Part shown: positions 6,145 through 11,207 of the stretch, one piece after another
Position numbering within the stretch: the first letter of the stretch is position 1
How the letters are laid out: the number at the start of each line of letters is the position of its first letter
NCBI GenBank assembly: GCA_030740335.1
Contig: JASLXL010000230.1
Location: 1 to 11,207, forward strand
Source of the DNA: SAR202 cluster bacterium
Lineage (GTDB): Bacteria; Chloroflexota; Dehalococcoidia; SAR202; CAJWER01
Length of the DNA stretch: 11,207 nucleotides
Reading direction: 5' to 3'
Position numbers and translations under genes: made by a program
The notes under the pieces: generated by a model
What the model saw: only the letters and a program-made list of their open reading frames with translations
The model's database searches: none
Told to the model about the DNA's origin: nothing

Positions 6145-7125
6145 TCAAGACTTGACCAGTTCTCGGACGGTCTCGATAAACGCGGGCAGGATCTTTTCCC
6201 AATCCCCGACCACGCCGTAGGAGGCCTCCTTAAACATGTTCGCCTCACGGTCCCGGTTGACAGCCACGATGTTCTTCGCTCCCGAGCAACCTGCTATGTG
6301 CTGGCTCGCGCCCGAGATGCCGACGGTTATGTAGACGTTCGGCGTGATCGTCTTTCCGGTTAGGCCGATCTGGTGGTTGTAATCTACCCACCCCGCATCG
6401 CACGCTGCTCTCGACGCGCCGACGGCGCCGCCGAGGAGATCCGCGAGCTCGCCCAACTGTGCAAATGGCTCCGGTCCGCCCAGGCCTCTGCCCCCAGACA
6501 CAACCACAGTGGCATCTTCGAGACGGACACCCTCACCGGCAGCCTCGACGGTCTCTACATGCCTGACTCTGATCATCGAGGGCTCGATGTCCACACTCAG
6601 TCGGACGATCTCGCCTTCCCTCGACTGGTCCGGCTCCAGGGGCTCGTAAACCTTCGCCCTCATGATAACGAACTGAGGCCCGCCCTCTCCGAAGGTGGCT
6701 GTCGCCACGGCGTTGCCGCCGTAGACCGGCCTCCGAACGATCACCTTACCGGTTCCCGCGTCGAGGGTGACCTCAATGCAGTCCTGGGCCAACCCAGCGT
6801 CAAGCCTGAAAGCGACCCTCGGACCGACGTCCCGGCCTAGATCTGACCTTCCAAGAAACACGATATCTGGGTCAATCTGCTTGCAGACCTGCTCCAAGGC
6901 CGTGACCTGCGCGTCCGTCCCGCCAGTGTCGAGAAGATCGTTCTCGACGAGCAAGACCTTGTCAGCGCCAACCGCTATGGCCTCGGCTGCCGGTTGATCG
7001 AGACCGGAACCAAAGAGTGCTACGGCCACATTACCGCCGAGCCCTCTCGCCGCCGAGATCATTTCCTCAGTCGCCGAATCCAGTGCGTCGCCATCAACTT
7101 CGCCTGCAACAAGTATTTCAACCAT
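6145..7125 (-). CDS. etfA: Electron transfer flavoprotein alpha subunit
   Basis: EtfA pairs with EtfB in the cytoplasm, takes electrons from acyl-CoA and similar dehydrogenases, and passes them on, usually to ETF:quinone oxidoreductase or a related partner. Its 326 residues fit the family. The N-terminal adenine-nucleotide-hydrolase-like domain (about 1-190) includes LGRSDLGRDVGPRVAFRLDA (91-110). The C-terminal FAD domain shows VVSGGRGLGG (208-217), GASRAACDAGWV (236-247), QIGLTGKTI (252-260, usually QVGQTGK), GISGASQH (269-276) and VAVNRDREANMF (287-298). The FAD-binding set is therefore complete, with Leu in place of the usual Gln in the QTGK loop. The ATG has GAGG 9 bases upstream. It lies 192 bp downstream of etfB, unusually far for this pair, and the gap holds hairpins. 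Confidence 0.95.
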   Translation of the reverse strand: MVEILVAGEVDGDALDSATEEMISAARGLGGNVAVALFGSGLDQPAAEAIAVGADKVLLVENDLLDTGGTDAQVTALEQVCKQIDPDIVFLGRSDLGRDVGPRVAFRLDAGLAQDCIEVTLDAGTGKVIVRRPVYGGNAVATATFGEGGPQFVIMRAKVYEPLEPDQSREGEIVRLSVDIEPSMIRVRHVETVEAAGEGVRLEDATVVVSGGRGLGGPEPFAQLGELADLLGGAVGASRAACDAGWVDYNHQIGLTGKTITPNVYITVGISGASQHIAGCSGAKNIVAVNRDREANMFKEASYGVVGDWEKILPAFIETVRELVKS

Positions 7126-7210
7126 TGGTTTGCCTCGTCAATTGAGAATCTGGTCTGTTGTGACGCATTAACGCTTTCTATATCAAGCCACCACCGTCCC
7201 GTGTCTGATA

Positions 7211-7247
7211 CGGGGAAGGAATGATCCTTCGACAGAGCTCAGGATCA
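7211..7247. repeat. REP-like palindromic element between etfB and etfA
   Basis: CGGGGAAGGAA (7211-7221) is identical to 2355-2365. It is followed by TGATCCT (7222-7228), which pairs with AGGATCA (7241-7247) around a centre containing TTCGACAGAGCTC. Short CCTTCGACA...CTCAGGAT elements of this kind are frequent dispersed repeats in many bacterial genomes. An additional 5-bp stem, CCCGT (7198-7202) with ACGGG (7210-7214), lies beside it. Confidence 0.55.
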
Positions 7248-7270
7248 GCGGGATTTAGCGTGTCCGGGCG

Positions 7271-7287
7271 AACGCGGGGACCGCGTT
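7271..7287 (-). promoter_or_regulatory. Intercistronic hairpin after etfB
   Basis: AACGCGG (7271-7277) pairs perfectly with CCGCGTT (7281-7287) across a 3-base loop, 30 bases beyond the etfB stop in the direction of transcription. There is no T-run after it on the minus strand, so it more likely stabilises the etfB message or sets the etfB:etfA ratio than terminates. Confidence 0.4.
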
Positions 7288-7317
7288 TCACCAATACGCC
7301 TTGTTTCAGGTGCTCTC

Positions 7318-8115
7318 TCAAATGAGCCCAGCCTCTCGCAGCCTGAGTGCCAGGAGTCGGCCTGAATCGGCCTCGTCCTCGCCTTCGATGAATTCGCAAC
7401 TCCGGTCAGTGACAGGGACATCCAGGCCTGTGACCCGCACTCTCGGTTCGAGGGCTGGGGCGTCAATGCCCAGGTCTGCCGCGTTCAATACTGTGGGGGT
7501 CTTGCGCCCCGCAGCCATAATGCCTCGGAGAGTCGCGTATCTTGGCTCCCCGAGCTCGTTGCTTACTGTAACGAGCGCTGGAAGGTCCGCCTCAACAACC
7601 TCGTAGCCGTCGGAAAGTACTCGCTGAACGACAACTCCGCTATCCACTACCTCCACGTTCTGAGCCATCGTGAGGCAAGGAAGTCCCAGTAGCTCGGCTA
7701 TCCCGAGTGGTACCTGGCCATTATCCCAGTCCGATGCCTGACGGCCACAGATAACCATGTCGAATCTGTCAATTTTCCTGATCGCCTCGGCCAATACACG
7801 GGCCGTTGCGAAGGAGTCTAGATCATCGAATGCCTCGTCCTGGGCCAGCACGAGACTATCCGCTCCCATCGAAAGGGGTTTTTTCATGACGTCCATCACA
7901 AAGTTGGCGCCTACGGACAGAATTGTGATGGTTCCGCCTTGAGCGTCTTTGATCTTCAGGGCCGCCTCGACGGCGGTGTCGTCGAAGCCGTTCACTACGG
8001 GCGGGATGCCTGGGGCCTCTTGCACCCGGTTGACATCGGGGTCTATCTGAAACGCCGAAGCCGGCGTCTCTGGGTCCATAACCTGCTTAACGCAGACAAT
8101 CATATCGACCTCCAT
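7318..8115 (-). CDS. etfB: Electron transfer flavoprotein beta subunit
   Basis: EtfB is the partner of EtfA and, in the classical family, binds AMP. From the ATG at 8113-8115 it has 265 residues, typical length. Family marks are IVCVKQVMDPETP near the N-terminus, NGFDDTAVEAALKIKD, ILSVGANF, VICGRQASDWDNGQVPLGIA and the signature VSNELGEPRYATLRGIMAAG. Two starts compete. The first ATG has AGGAGG 5 bases upstream. A second ATG at 8101-8103 has GGAGG 5 bases upstream and gives MIVCVKQV, which matches the usual family N-terminus. A GTG at 8119-8121 overlaps the Shine-Dalgarno and is unlikely. It is the first gene of the unit etfB-etfA-unknown, and a near-consensus promoter lies at 8368-8396. Confidence 0.94.
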   Translation of the reverse strand: MEVDMIVCVKQVMDPETPASAFQIDPDVNRVQEAPGIPPVVNGFDDTAVEAALKIKDAQGGTITILSVGANFVMDVMKKPLSMGADSLVLAQDEAFDDLDSFATARVLAEAIRKIDRFDMVICGRQASDWDNGQVPLGIAELLGLPCLTMAQNVEVVDSGVVVQRVLSDGYEVVEADLPALVTVSNELGEPRYATLRGIMAAGRKTPTVLNAADLGIDAPALEPRVRVTGLDVPVTDRSCEFIEGEDEADSGRLLALRLREAGLI

Positions 8116-8247
8116 CCCCACCTCCTTGATTCATTATTCATTCCGACGTTTCCACTCCGCCTACAACCTGGCTTCTCTATCCCCTAGTTAGAGAACCCAC
8201 CAAAACGCCCTCGTATGCCACGGGCACAATGGCACAAATTTTTGGGG

Positions 8248-8281
8248 AATCTGGTTTAGCGGGATTCCATTAAATCAGATT
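8248..8281. promoter_or_regulatory. Inverted repeat in the etfB leader
   Basis: AATCTGGTTTA (8248-8258) and TAAATCAGATT (8271-8281) form an 11-bp stem with one imperfect pair, a G-U wobble in plus-strand RNA, and a 12-base loop. It sits inside the predicted etfB leader of about 245 bases, which suggests an RNA structure or a protein-binding site. No known riboswitch was recognised. Confidence 0.4.
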
Positions 8282-8367
8282 GTGACGCGCCCCGGAAAAT
8301 CCCGGAACGACGCTTGCAACGTGTCGTCTGAAGCCTAGTGGCCAATCCTCATACGAAATCCGTGGCG

Positions 8368-8396
8368 AATATAGTACCAGACCCGAGGTCAGTCAA
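8368..8396 (-). promoter_or_regulatory. Near-consensus promoter of the etfBA unit
   Basis: Read on the minus strand, TTGACT (8391-8396, five of six) is followed after 17 bases by TATATT (8368-8373, five of six). The predicted transcript starts near 8360, leaving a leader of about 245 bases before etfB. Confidence 0.6.
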
Positions 8397-8411
8397 TACG
8401 CAATATAGTAC
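8368..8411. repeat. Duplicated 10-mer over the etfB promoter
   Basis: AATATAGTAC occurs at 8368-8377, covering the etfB -10 box, and again at 8402-8411, just upstream of the -35 box. The 34-bp period is about three helical turns. This would suit a regulator or a second, weaker promoter. Confidence 0.45.
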
Positions 8412-8486
8412 GGCTCCGCCGAGTATTTACATACTATGATTCGGGACAAGTTCGAATTAATTCCGGAAAAAGTATTGTTTAAGCTC

Positions 8487-8513
8487 TTGACAATTATATA
8501 TCCGATGTATTAA
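8487..8513 (+). promoter_or_regulatory. Promoter of the double zinc-ribbon gene
   Basis: A perfect TTGACA (8487-8492) sits in AT-rich sequence. The -10 box may be TATTAA (8508-8513, 15-base spacing) or TTAAAA (8510-8515, 17-base spacing). The transcript would start near 8520 and enter the tandem hairpins at 8522-8574. It faces away from the etfB promoter. Confidence 0.5.
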
Positions 8514-8521
8514 AAACAACA

Positions 8522-8574
8522 CGTGCTTTGGGGGAAGCACGGATTGTTCCGTCGGAGGGTGCGCACTCACCCTC
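8522..8574 (+). promoter_or_regulatory. Tandem hairpins in the leader of the zinc-ribbon gene
   Basis: Stem 1 is CGTGCTT (8522-8528) with AAGCACG (8535-8541). Stem 2 is GAGGGTG (8555-8561) with CACCCTC (8568-8574). Both have 7 perfect pairs and 6-base loops, and they lie at the predicted 5' end of the transcript. Neither is followed by a T-run. A role in RNA stability or regulation is inferred. Confidence 0.4.
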
Positions 8575-8594
8575 ACGTTGATCGACGTTGATCG
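8575..8594. repeat. Tandem 10-bp direct repeat
   Basis: ACGTTGATCG occurs twice without a gap (8575-8584, 8585-8594), one helical turn apart, directly after the second leader hairpin. It may be a binding site for a dimeric regulator. Confidence 0.45.
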
Positions 8595-8728
8595 GCACCT
8601 ATTCTCAGCAGCCCGCCGTGATCTTCGCGACCACGGGGGCCGAATGGTCGCTGGCTCGATGGCGAGATGATGTCCATCTCGTGTCAATCCTTGTATCACT
8701 CCGGGCAACGCTGTTTTGGGGGGCCCCT

Positions 8729-9169
8729 ATGGTTATTGCGTATGTTTCTCCACCAGTCGTATCGCCGCGTCCCGAAAAAGAGTCAGTCCAATGCCAAAGG
8801 TGCACGTCGCCACTGGTTATGGGTTATGACGAGCCGCAGTGCCTCACTTGTGGCTACGCCGACTACACCCACAGCCGGGACATCGTCCCTCGGTGGGCTC
8901 GCAACAGCATCGTAAGCGCCGCAACGCGCTACGTTGTCAGGTACGTCGGAGATGCCATGAACTTGGCTGACCAGCTCACTCACGTGCGTCTCGTCCGGCA
9001 CAACAACCGTGCCATATTCGACGTGACGTGCCCGTTCTGCGAAGGGTCGATGGAAGAGTCGTCCCTGTCCGGCAAGCGCCCAGAGGCGCGAGAGCAAAGG
9101 TTCAAGTGCGAGGTTGGCCACAGAGTTTCTCTGATCCCGCGCAAGAACGGTATGCTAGGCTGGCGCTAG
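8729..9169 (+). CDS. Double zinc-ribbon hypothetical protein
   Basis: This 146-residue protein has two four-ligand metal sites. Site 1 is Cys22/Cys25 with Cys38/Cys41, in CQRC and CLTCGYADY. Site 2 is Cys101/Cys104 with Cys127 and His131, in CPFC and CEVGH. Between them lies a basic, probably helical stretch (about 50-95) with many Arg and Val. The tail is basic. Such zinc-ribbon pairs usually bind nucleic acid or protein, but no specific family is recognised. The frame is open upstream to a TTG at 8588, but the extra 47 residues look non-conserved and no Shine-Dalgarno precedes it. I prefer the ATG at 8729-8731, which has only a G-run upstream, so the start is uncertain. The MTHFR-like gene follows 137 bp downstream on the same strand. 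Site 1 resembles the 52-residue protein at 10806. Confidence 0.7.
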   Translation: MVIAYVSPPVVSPRPEKESVQCQRCTSPLVMGYDEPQCLTCGYADYTHSRDIVPRWARNSIVSAATRYVVRYVGDAMNLADQLTHVRLVRHNNRAIFDVTCPFCEGSMEESSLSGKRPEAREQRFKCEVGHRVSLIPRKNGMLGWR

Positions 9170-9175
9170 CCGCCG

Positions 9176-9193
9176 CCGCTACAAGCGGGTTTT
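9176..9193 (+). terminator. Weak terminator-like hairpin after the zinc-ribbon gene
   Basis: CCGC (9176-9179) pairs with GCGG (9185-9188) and is followed by GTTTTG. The stem is only 4 bp, so this is a weak candidate placed 7 bases after the stop codon. Confidence 0.2.
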
Positions 9194-9306
9194 GTGGGGT
9201 TCTGCTGCAGGGCAGGTGTAACTTTTTGTGGGTTAATGAATGATGCCCCGGAGATAGAACCGCAGCGTGGAGAGGGTATTCTCGCGCCGCTGGCGGGTGA
9301 GCAGGA

Positions 9307-10173
9307 ATGACTACAATCGCCGAAAAGCGGGACCAGGACCGGGACGCGGTCGTGTTCATATGCGACTTTTCGCCACCCCGGGGATCCGATCCTGCCCTGC
9401 TAGAAGGCGCCCAACAGATCGGGGCAGACTTCATCTCGGTCGCCTACAACCCCGGCAAGTCGACGAGGGTCAACTCGACCTTGGCCGCAGGCTGGATTCA
9501 GGCGAACGCCGCGCAAGATGTACTGTTCGCCCTAGCGACACGGGACATGAACAAGGTGGCTGCCGAGAGCCTACTACTTGGCGCGGACCTCATGGGACTG
9601 CAGAACGTCCTTGTCGTCGAAGGTGACCCCTTCACCGAGAAGGAGTTGACGTCTGTTAAGTCTGTCAACGACTTTAAGCCGACAGAACTACTGGGCGCAA
9701 TCGGTTCGATGAACCAGGGCCTCGACTATCAGGGACGCAAGCTGCGATCACCTACCAGACTCTGCGCCGGTGCAGCTATAGACCTCTCTCACGACCTCGA
9801 TCGAGAAACCAGGCTCACGCGGAGTAAGGCCGAATCGAGGGCCGCGTTCTTCCTCATGCAACCGATCTTCGATCCCGGGCGTTTTTCAGATTTTCTCGAA
9901 GTGTATGAGCGCGCCTACGGAGAAGCCCTGGAACCACCCATTTTTTGTGGCCTGCAGGTAATGGCGTCAGACAGCATCGTGTTTGGAGATATCCCTGGCT
10001 GGGTCACAGATGATCTGTCCCGCGGCCGGACCGGCGAGGATATAGCGTCTAAGCTCCTGGACGACTTTGTTTCCGCGGGCATCCGATCGATCTACCTAGT
10101 ACCGCCGATCATGAAGGGCGGTCGCCGAGACTACGAGGCCGCCGCCAGCGTCATACAGTCGTACCGGGGATAG
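9307..10173 (+). CDS. Methylenetetrahydrofolate reductase family protein
   Basis: MTHFR-family enzymes are FAD-dependent TIM barrels that convert methylene-tetrahydrofolate to methyl-tetrahydrofolate. The 288 residues match the single-domain bacterial type. Visible marks are DFSPPRG (20-26), the barrel strand FALATRDMN (74-82), NVLVVEGDPF (100-109, with Asp107 where the family has the FAD-contacting Asp) and FFLMQPIFD (181-189, with Gln185 at the folate-binding Gln). In E. coli MetF the first motif is FEFFPP, with catalytic Glu28. Here the equivalent residue appears to be Asp20. The rest of the barrel is well kept, so a related C1 or cofactor reaction is also possible. The ATG has a weak GGTGAG/AGGA ribosome site. 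It may be co-transcribed with the zinc-ribbon gene 137 bp upstream. Electron partners could be NAD(P)H, ferredoxin or ETF-type carriers, but the sequence does not decide. Confidence 0.85.
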   Translation: MTTIAEKRDQDRDAVVFICDFSPPRGSDPALLEGAQQIGADFISVAYNPGKSTRVNSTLAAGWIQANAAQDVLFALATRDMNKVAAESLLLGADLMGLQNVLVVEGDPFTEKELTSVKSVNDFKPTELLGAIGSMNQGLDYQGRKLRSPTRLCAGAAIDLSHDLDRETRLTRSKAESRAAFFLMQPIFDPGRFSDFLEVYERAYGEALEPPIFCGLQVMASDSIVFGDIPGWVTDDLSRGRTGEDIASKLLDDFVSAGIRSIYLVPPIMKGGRRDYEAAASVIQSYRG

Positions 10174-10266
10174 TTCCTGGCGGCAACGGCTAGTCCCTTT
10201 TCCGACCGCTCCCAACCTTCCGTCCCACCACCTCGGCGATGCACACCCAGTCCTCAGATCGTGTCC

Positions 10267-10305
10267 GAAGCGGCTGTGCCGCTTCCAAGAGCTCACTCAG
10301 CTACG
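10267..10305. repeat. Hairpin with shared CACTCAGCTACG flank
   Basis: GAAGCGGC (10267-10274) pairs perfectly with GCCGCTTC (10278-10285) across a TGT loop. Just after it, CACTCAGCTACG (10294-10305) is identical to 3373-3384, and then a palindrome CGTTCGAACG (10304-10313) follows. This combination suggests another member of the dispersed intergenic repeats. It lies 93 bp after the MTHFR-like gene and may help end its transcript. Confidence 0.5.
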
Positions 10306-10343
10306 TTCGAACGAATTCCTGCGTGGCAATCAATCTTGGATGT

Positions 10344-10362
10344 ACGAATACAATTCGTTTTT
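10344..10362 (+). terminator. Small hairpin followed by five T
   Basis: ACGAAT (10344-10349) pairs with ATTCGT (10353-10358), and the T-run at 10358-10362 begins at the stem end. The stem is short and AT-rich, so only a weak intrinsic terminator is likely. TACAAT inside it could instead serve as a -10 box. Confidence 0.3.
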
Positions 10363-10406
10363 ATACCCTAAACTGCCCGCATTCAAAAGACACACCTCTC
10401 CTTGTT

Positions 10407-10441
10407 ATGAGTGCGAGGGCTCAGGCCCTCGCACTCATTTT
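10407..10441 (+). terminator. Intrinsic terminator with a perfect 14-bp stem
   Basis: ATGAGTGCGAGGGC (10407-10420) is the exact complement of GCCCTCGCACTCAT (10425-10438), with a TCAG loop, and the stem runs into TTTT (10438-10441). The T-run is on the plus strand only, so it stops rightward transcripts. The nearest upstream gene ends 233 bp before it. It therefore either ends a long 3' tail of the MTHFR-like transcript or a short unannotated RNA. Confidence 0.75.
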
Positions 10442-10734
10442 GCGTTCTAACCTCAATGGCCGGACCAACCCAAGTGAGTTGTGTATGAACAGTCACTCTG
10501 ACATCGCCAACCGTATTCTAGCAACCTTGGCATCGTGTCCGTCGCTCGATTCGCATTCGTCAGATAAGGTCCGTAGTCCCCGACAGAATAGTTGCACTTT
10601 TGTGTGGGTGGCTACGACCACATTGGCTGAGAGTGAAACGCGGCCCGCTCCCGGTGTGGACGTATGAAACATAGGGGCTGACCACATTAAGCCCGGGCAA
10701 GATGCGGGATACGATGGCACATGGGAGCACCGGA
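10442..10734. other. Intergenic stretch with no recognised feature
   Basis: Open frames on both strands are Ser/Arg-rich and lack ribosome sites, and one plus-strand frame runs straight through the terminator hairpin. I see no convincing promoter for the small gene at 10806, although it must lie here if that gene is transcribed separately. Confidence 0.4.
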
Positions 10735-10772
10735 TCCTGTGTCAGGACATCTGTCCTGGGTATAGCCCGGTG
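10728..10772 (+). promoter_or_regulatory. Nested and mutually exclusive hairpins before the 52-residue gene
   Basis: CAGGACA (10743-10749) pairs with TGTCCTG (10752-10758). The same CAGGA can instead pair backwards with TCCTG (10735-10739). An outer pair, CACCGG (10728-10733) with CCGGTG (10767-10772), encloses both. The arrangement lies 34 bases before the ATG at 10806 and resembles a switchable leader. No known riboswitch or T-run is seen. Confidence 0.4.
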
Positions 10773-10805
10773 ACTCCCGCCAAACCCCGTCACACGAGGT
10801 GCCGC

Positions 10806-10964
10806 ATGATCTACTTCAAATCGTGCCAGAGATGCTCCGGGGACCGATCGCTTGAGCAAGACATGTATGGCTGGTATGTCATCTGTCTAGGCTGCGAGTT
10901 TGTCACCTATCCAGACATAGTGGGAAAAAAGAAGCCGGTAGTTGCATCAAGACGCACTGCCTGA
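10806..10964 (+). CDS. 52-residue zinc-ribbon protein
   Basis: The protein has one four-Cys site: Cys7/Cys10 in CQRC and Cys27/Cys30 in CLGC, separated by a 16-residue segment containing EQDMYGWY. The C-terminus is basic (GKKKPVVASRR). The CPRC-GDL-x-LE-D-YG-x2-CLxCG style is familiar to me from short Chloroflexota proteins of unknown role, but this is memory and not a search result. I chose the ATG at 10806-10808 because GAGG lies 6 bases upstream. A GTG at 10770 would add 12 residues without a ribosome site. Site spacing and the words CQRC, CLxC and DIV resemble the first site of the protein at 8729. The stop is only 2 bp from the convergent mutS stop. Nucleic-acid or protein binding is inferred. 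Confidence 0.7.
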   Translation: MIYFKSCQRCSGDRSLEQDMYGWYVICLGCEFVTYPDIVGKKKPVVASRRTA

Positions 10965-10966
10965 GT

Positions 10967-11207
10967 CTAGTCAGCTTTCGCCTGATTCTGGAGTTCGTAC
11001 AGGGCGGTAATCGCCTCCAGAGGAGTCATCGACGCGATGTCCAGACCCAGCAGGCCTGAGATGGCTGGATGGGTTGTGGATAGAAGGGGGAGTTGCAACG
11101 GCCTTGCGCCGTCCCCAGGACCGGGTTTCCCTACGCTCTTGTCCTCTTGTTCTCTCGACTCAGATGCACCACTTTCGAGGTCGCTCAGCACCTCCCAGGC
11201 CCTGTTG
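10967..11207 (-). CDS. mutS: DNA mismatch repair protein MutS, C-terminal end (partial)
   Basis: Only the last 80 residues or so are in the window, and the frame continues past the right edge without a start. The visible part reads NRAWEVLSDLE at the edge, matching the helix after the MutS ATPase domain (usual form RAxEILxxLE). A variable charged linker follows, then LPLLSTTHPAISGLLGLDIA and MTPLEAITALYELQNQAKAD. The last block is the conserved MutS C-terminal helix-turn-helix tail (usual form DPDxLTPLEALxLLYELKxL). MutS recognises mismatches and uses ATP to start repair. The internal GTG at 11189-11191 is not a start. The gene converges on the zinc-ribbon gene with 2 bp between the stops. 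Confidence 0.88.
   Translation of the reverse strand, partial: NRAWEVLSDLESGASESREQEDKSVGKPGPGDGARPLQLPLLSTTHPAISGLLGLDIASMTPLEAITALYELQNQAKAD

Noticed and set aside
6066..6248. N-terminal extension of the unknown gene downstream of etfA
   Set aside because: Most of it overlaps etfA in another frame and is Arg/Pro/Ser-rich. A better ATG with GAGAGG exists at 6065.
6373..6840. Plus-strand open frame opposite etfA
   Set aside because: It is the antisense shadow of a clearly conserved flavoprotein and has no motif of its own.
9267..9626. Overlapping plus-strand frame at the start of the MTHFR-like gene
   Set aside because: The composition is extremely Arg-rich and it is out of frame with the conserved TRDMN and EGD motifs.
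10239..10667. Plus-strand open frame of 142 residues
   Set aside because: It runs through the perfect 14-bp terminator and two other hairpins, has no ribosome site and is Ser/Thr-rich with no fold-like pattern.
10560..10859. Minus-strand open frame of 99 residues overlapping the 52-residue zinc-ribbon gene
   Set aside because: It has no ribosome site, and the opposite strand has the four-Cys motif with a proper start.

Overview
The window looks like a piece of a Chloroflexota chromosome, probably of the Dehalococcoidia/SAR202 type. This is inferred from gene content and not proven. The evidence is a paralogous EF-G with a Gly-rich P-loop, an NADPH:F420 reductase, an ETF pair, an MTHFR-like flavoprotein and several short zinc-ribbon proteins. 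No phage, transposase, CRISPR, rRNA or tRNA gene was seen. The genes look intact apart from mutS, which runs off the right edge.

Layout. Positions 1-305 hold a strong hairpin plus a GC-rich repeat motif and no gene. Positions 306-2218 (minus strand) hold npdG (GTG start, good Shine-Dalgarno) followed after 29 bp by a membrane-anchored HEATH metallopeptidase of the peptidase MA type. A second copy of the repeat lies at about 2299-2370, followed by a small unknown protein (2568-2855, minus). A 30-residue zinc-ribbon microprotein (3035-3127, plus) has its own promoter and a full Shine-Dalgarno. Next comes a 370-bp leader region with a promoter, a third repeat copy and a perfect 13-bp stem, leading to a 683-residue EF-G paralogue (3498-5549, plus).

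Positions 5628-8115 (minus) form an electron-transfer unit: etfB, an intercistronic stretch with hairpins, etfA, then an unknown 145-residue protein. The 613-bp region between etfB and the plus-strand gene at 8729 is divergent. It carries a near-consensus promoter facing each way, a duplicated 10-mer over the etfB -10 box, tandem hairpins and a tandem 10-bp repeat. On the plus strand follow a 146-residue double zinc-ribbon protein (8729-9169) and an MTHFR-family protein (9307-10173). The next 630 bp hold several hairpins, including one intrinsic terminator with no obvious gene. A 52-residue zinc-ribbon protein (10806-10964) then meets the 3' end of mutS tail to tail, with 2 bp between the stop codons.

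How the parts may work together (inference): ETF accepts electrons from flavin dehydrogenases, the MTHFR-like protein handles folate one-carbon units, and NpdG exchanges hydride between NADPH and F420. The window therefore carries several redox-cofactor genes, but they lie on different transcripts and no direct coupling is shown. The most unusual items are the zinc-ribbon microproteins, the EF-G with changed switch residues, and the dispersed hairpin repeat family in the gaps.
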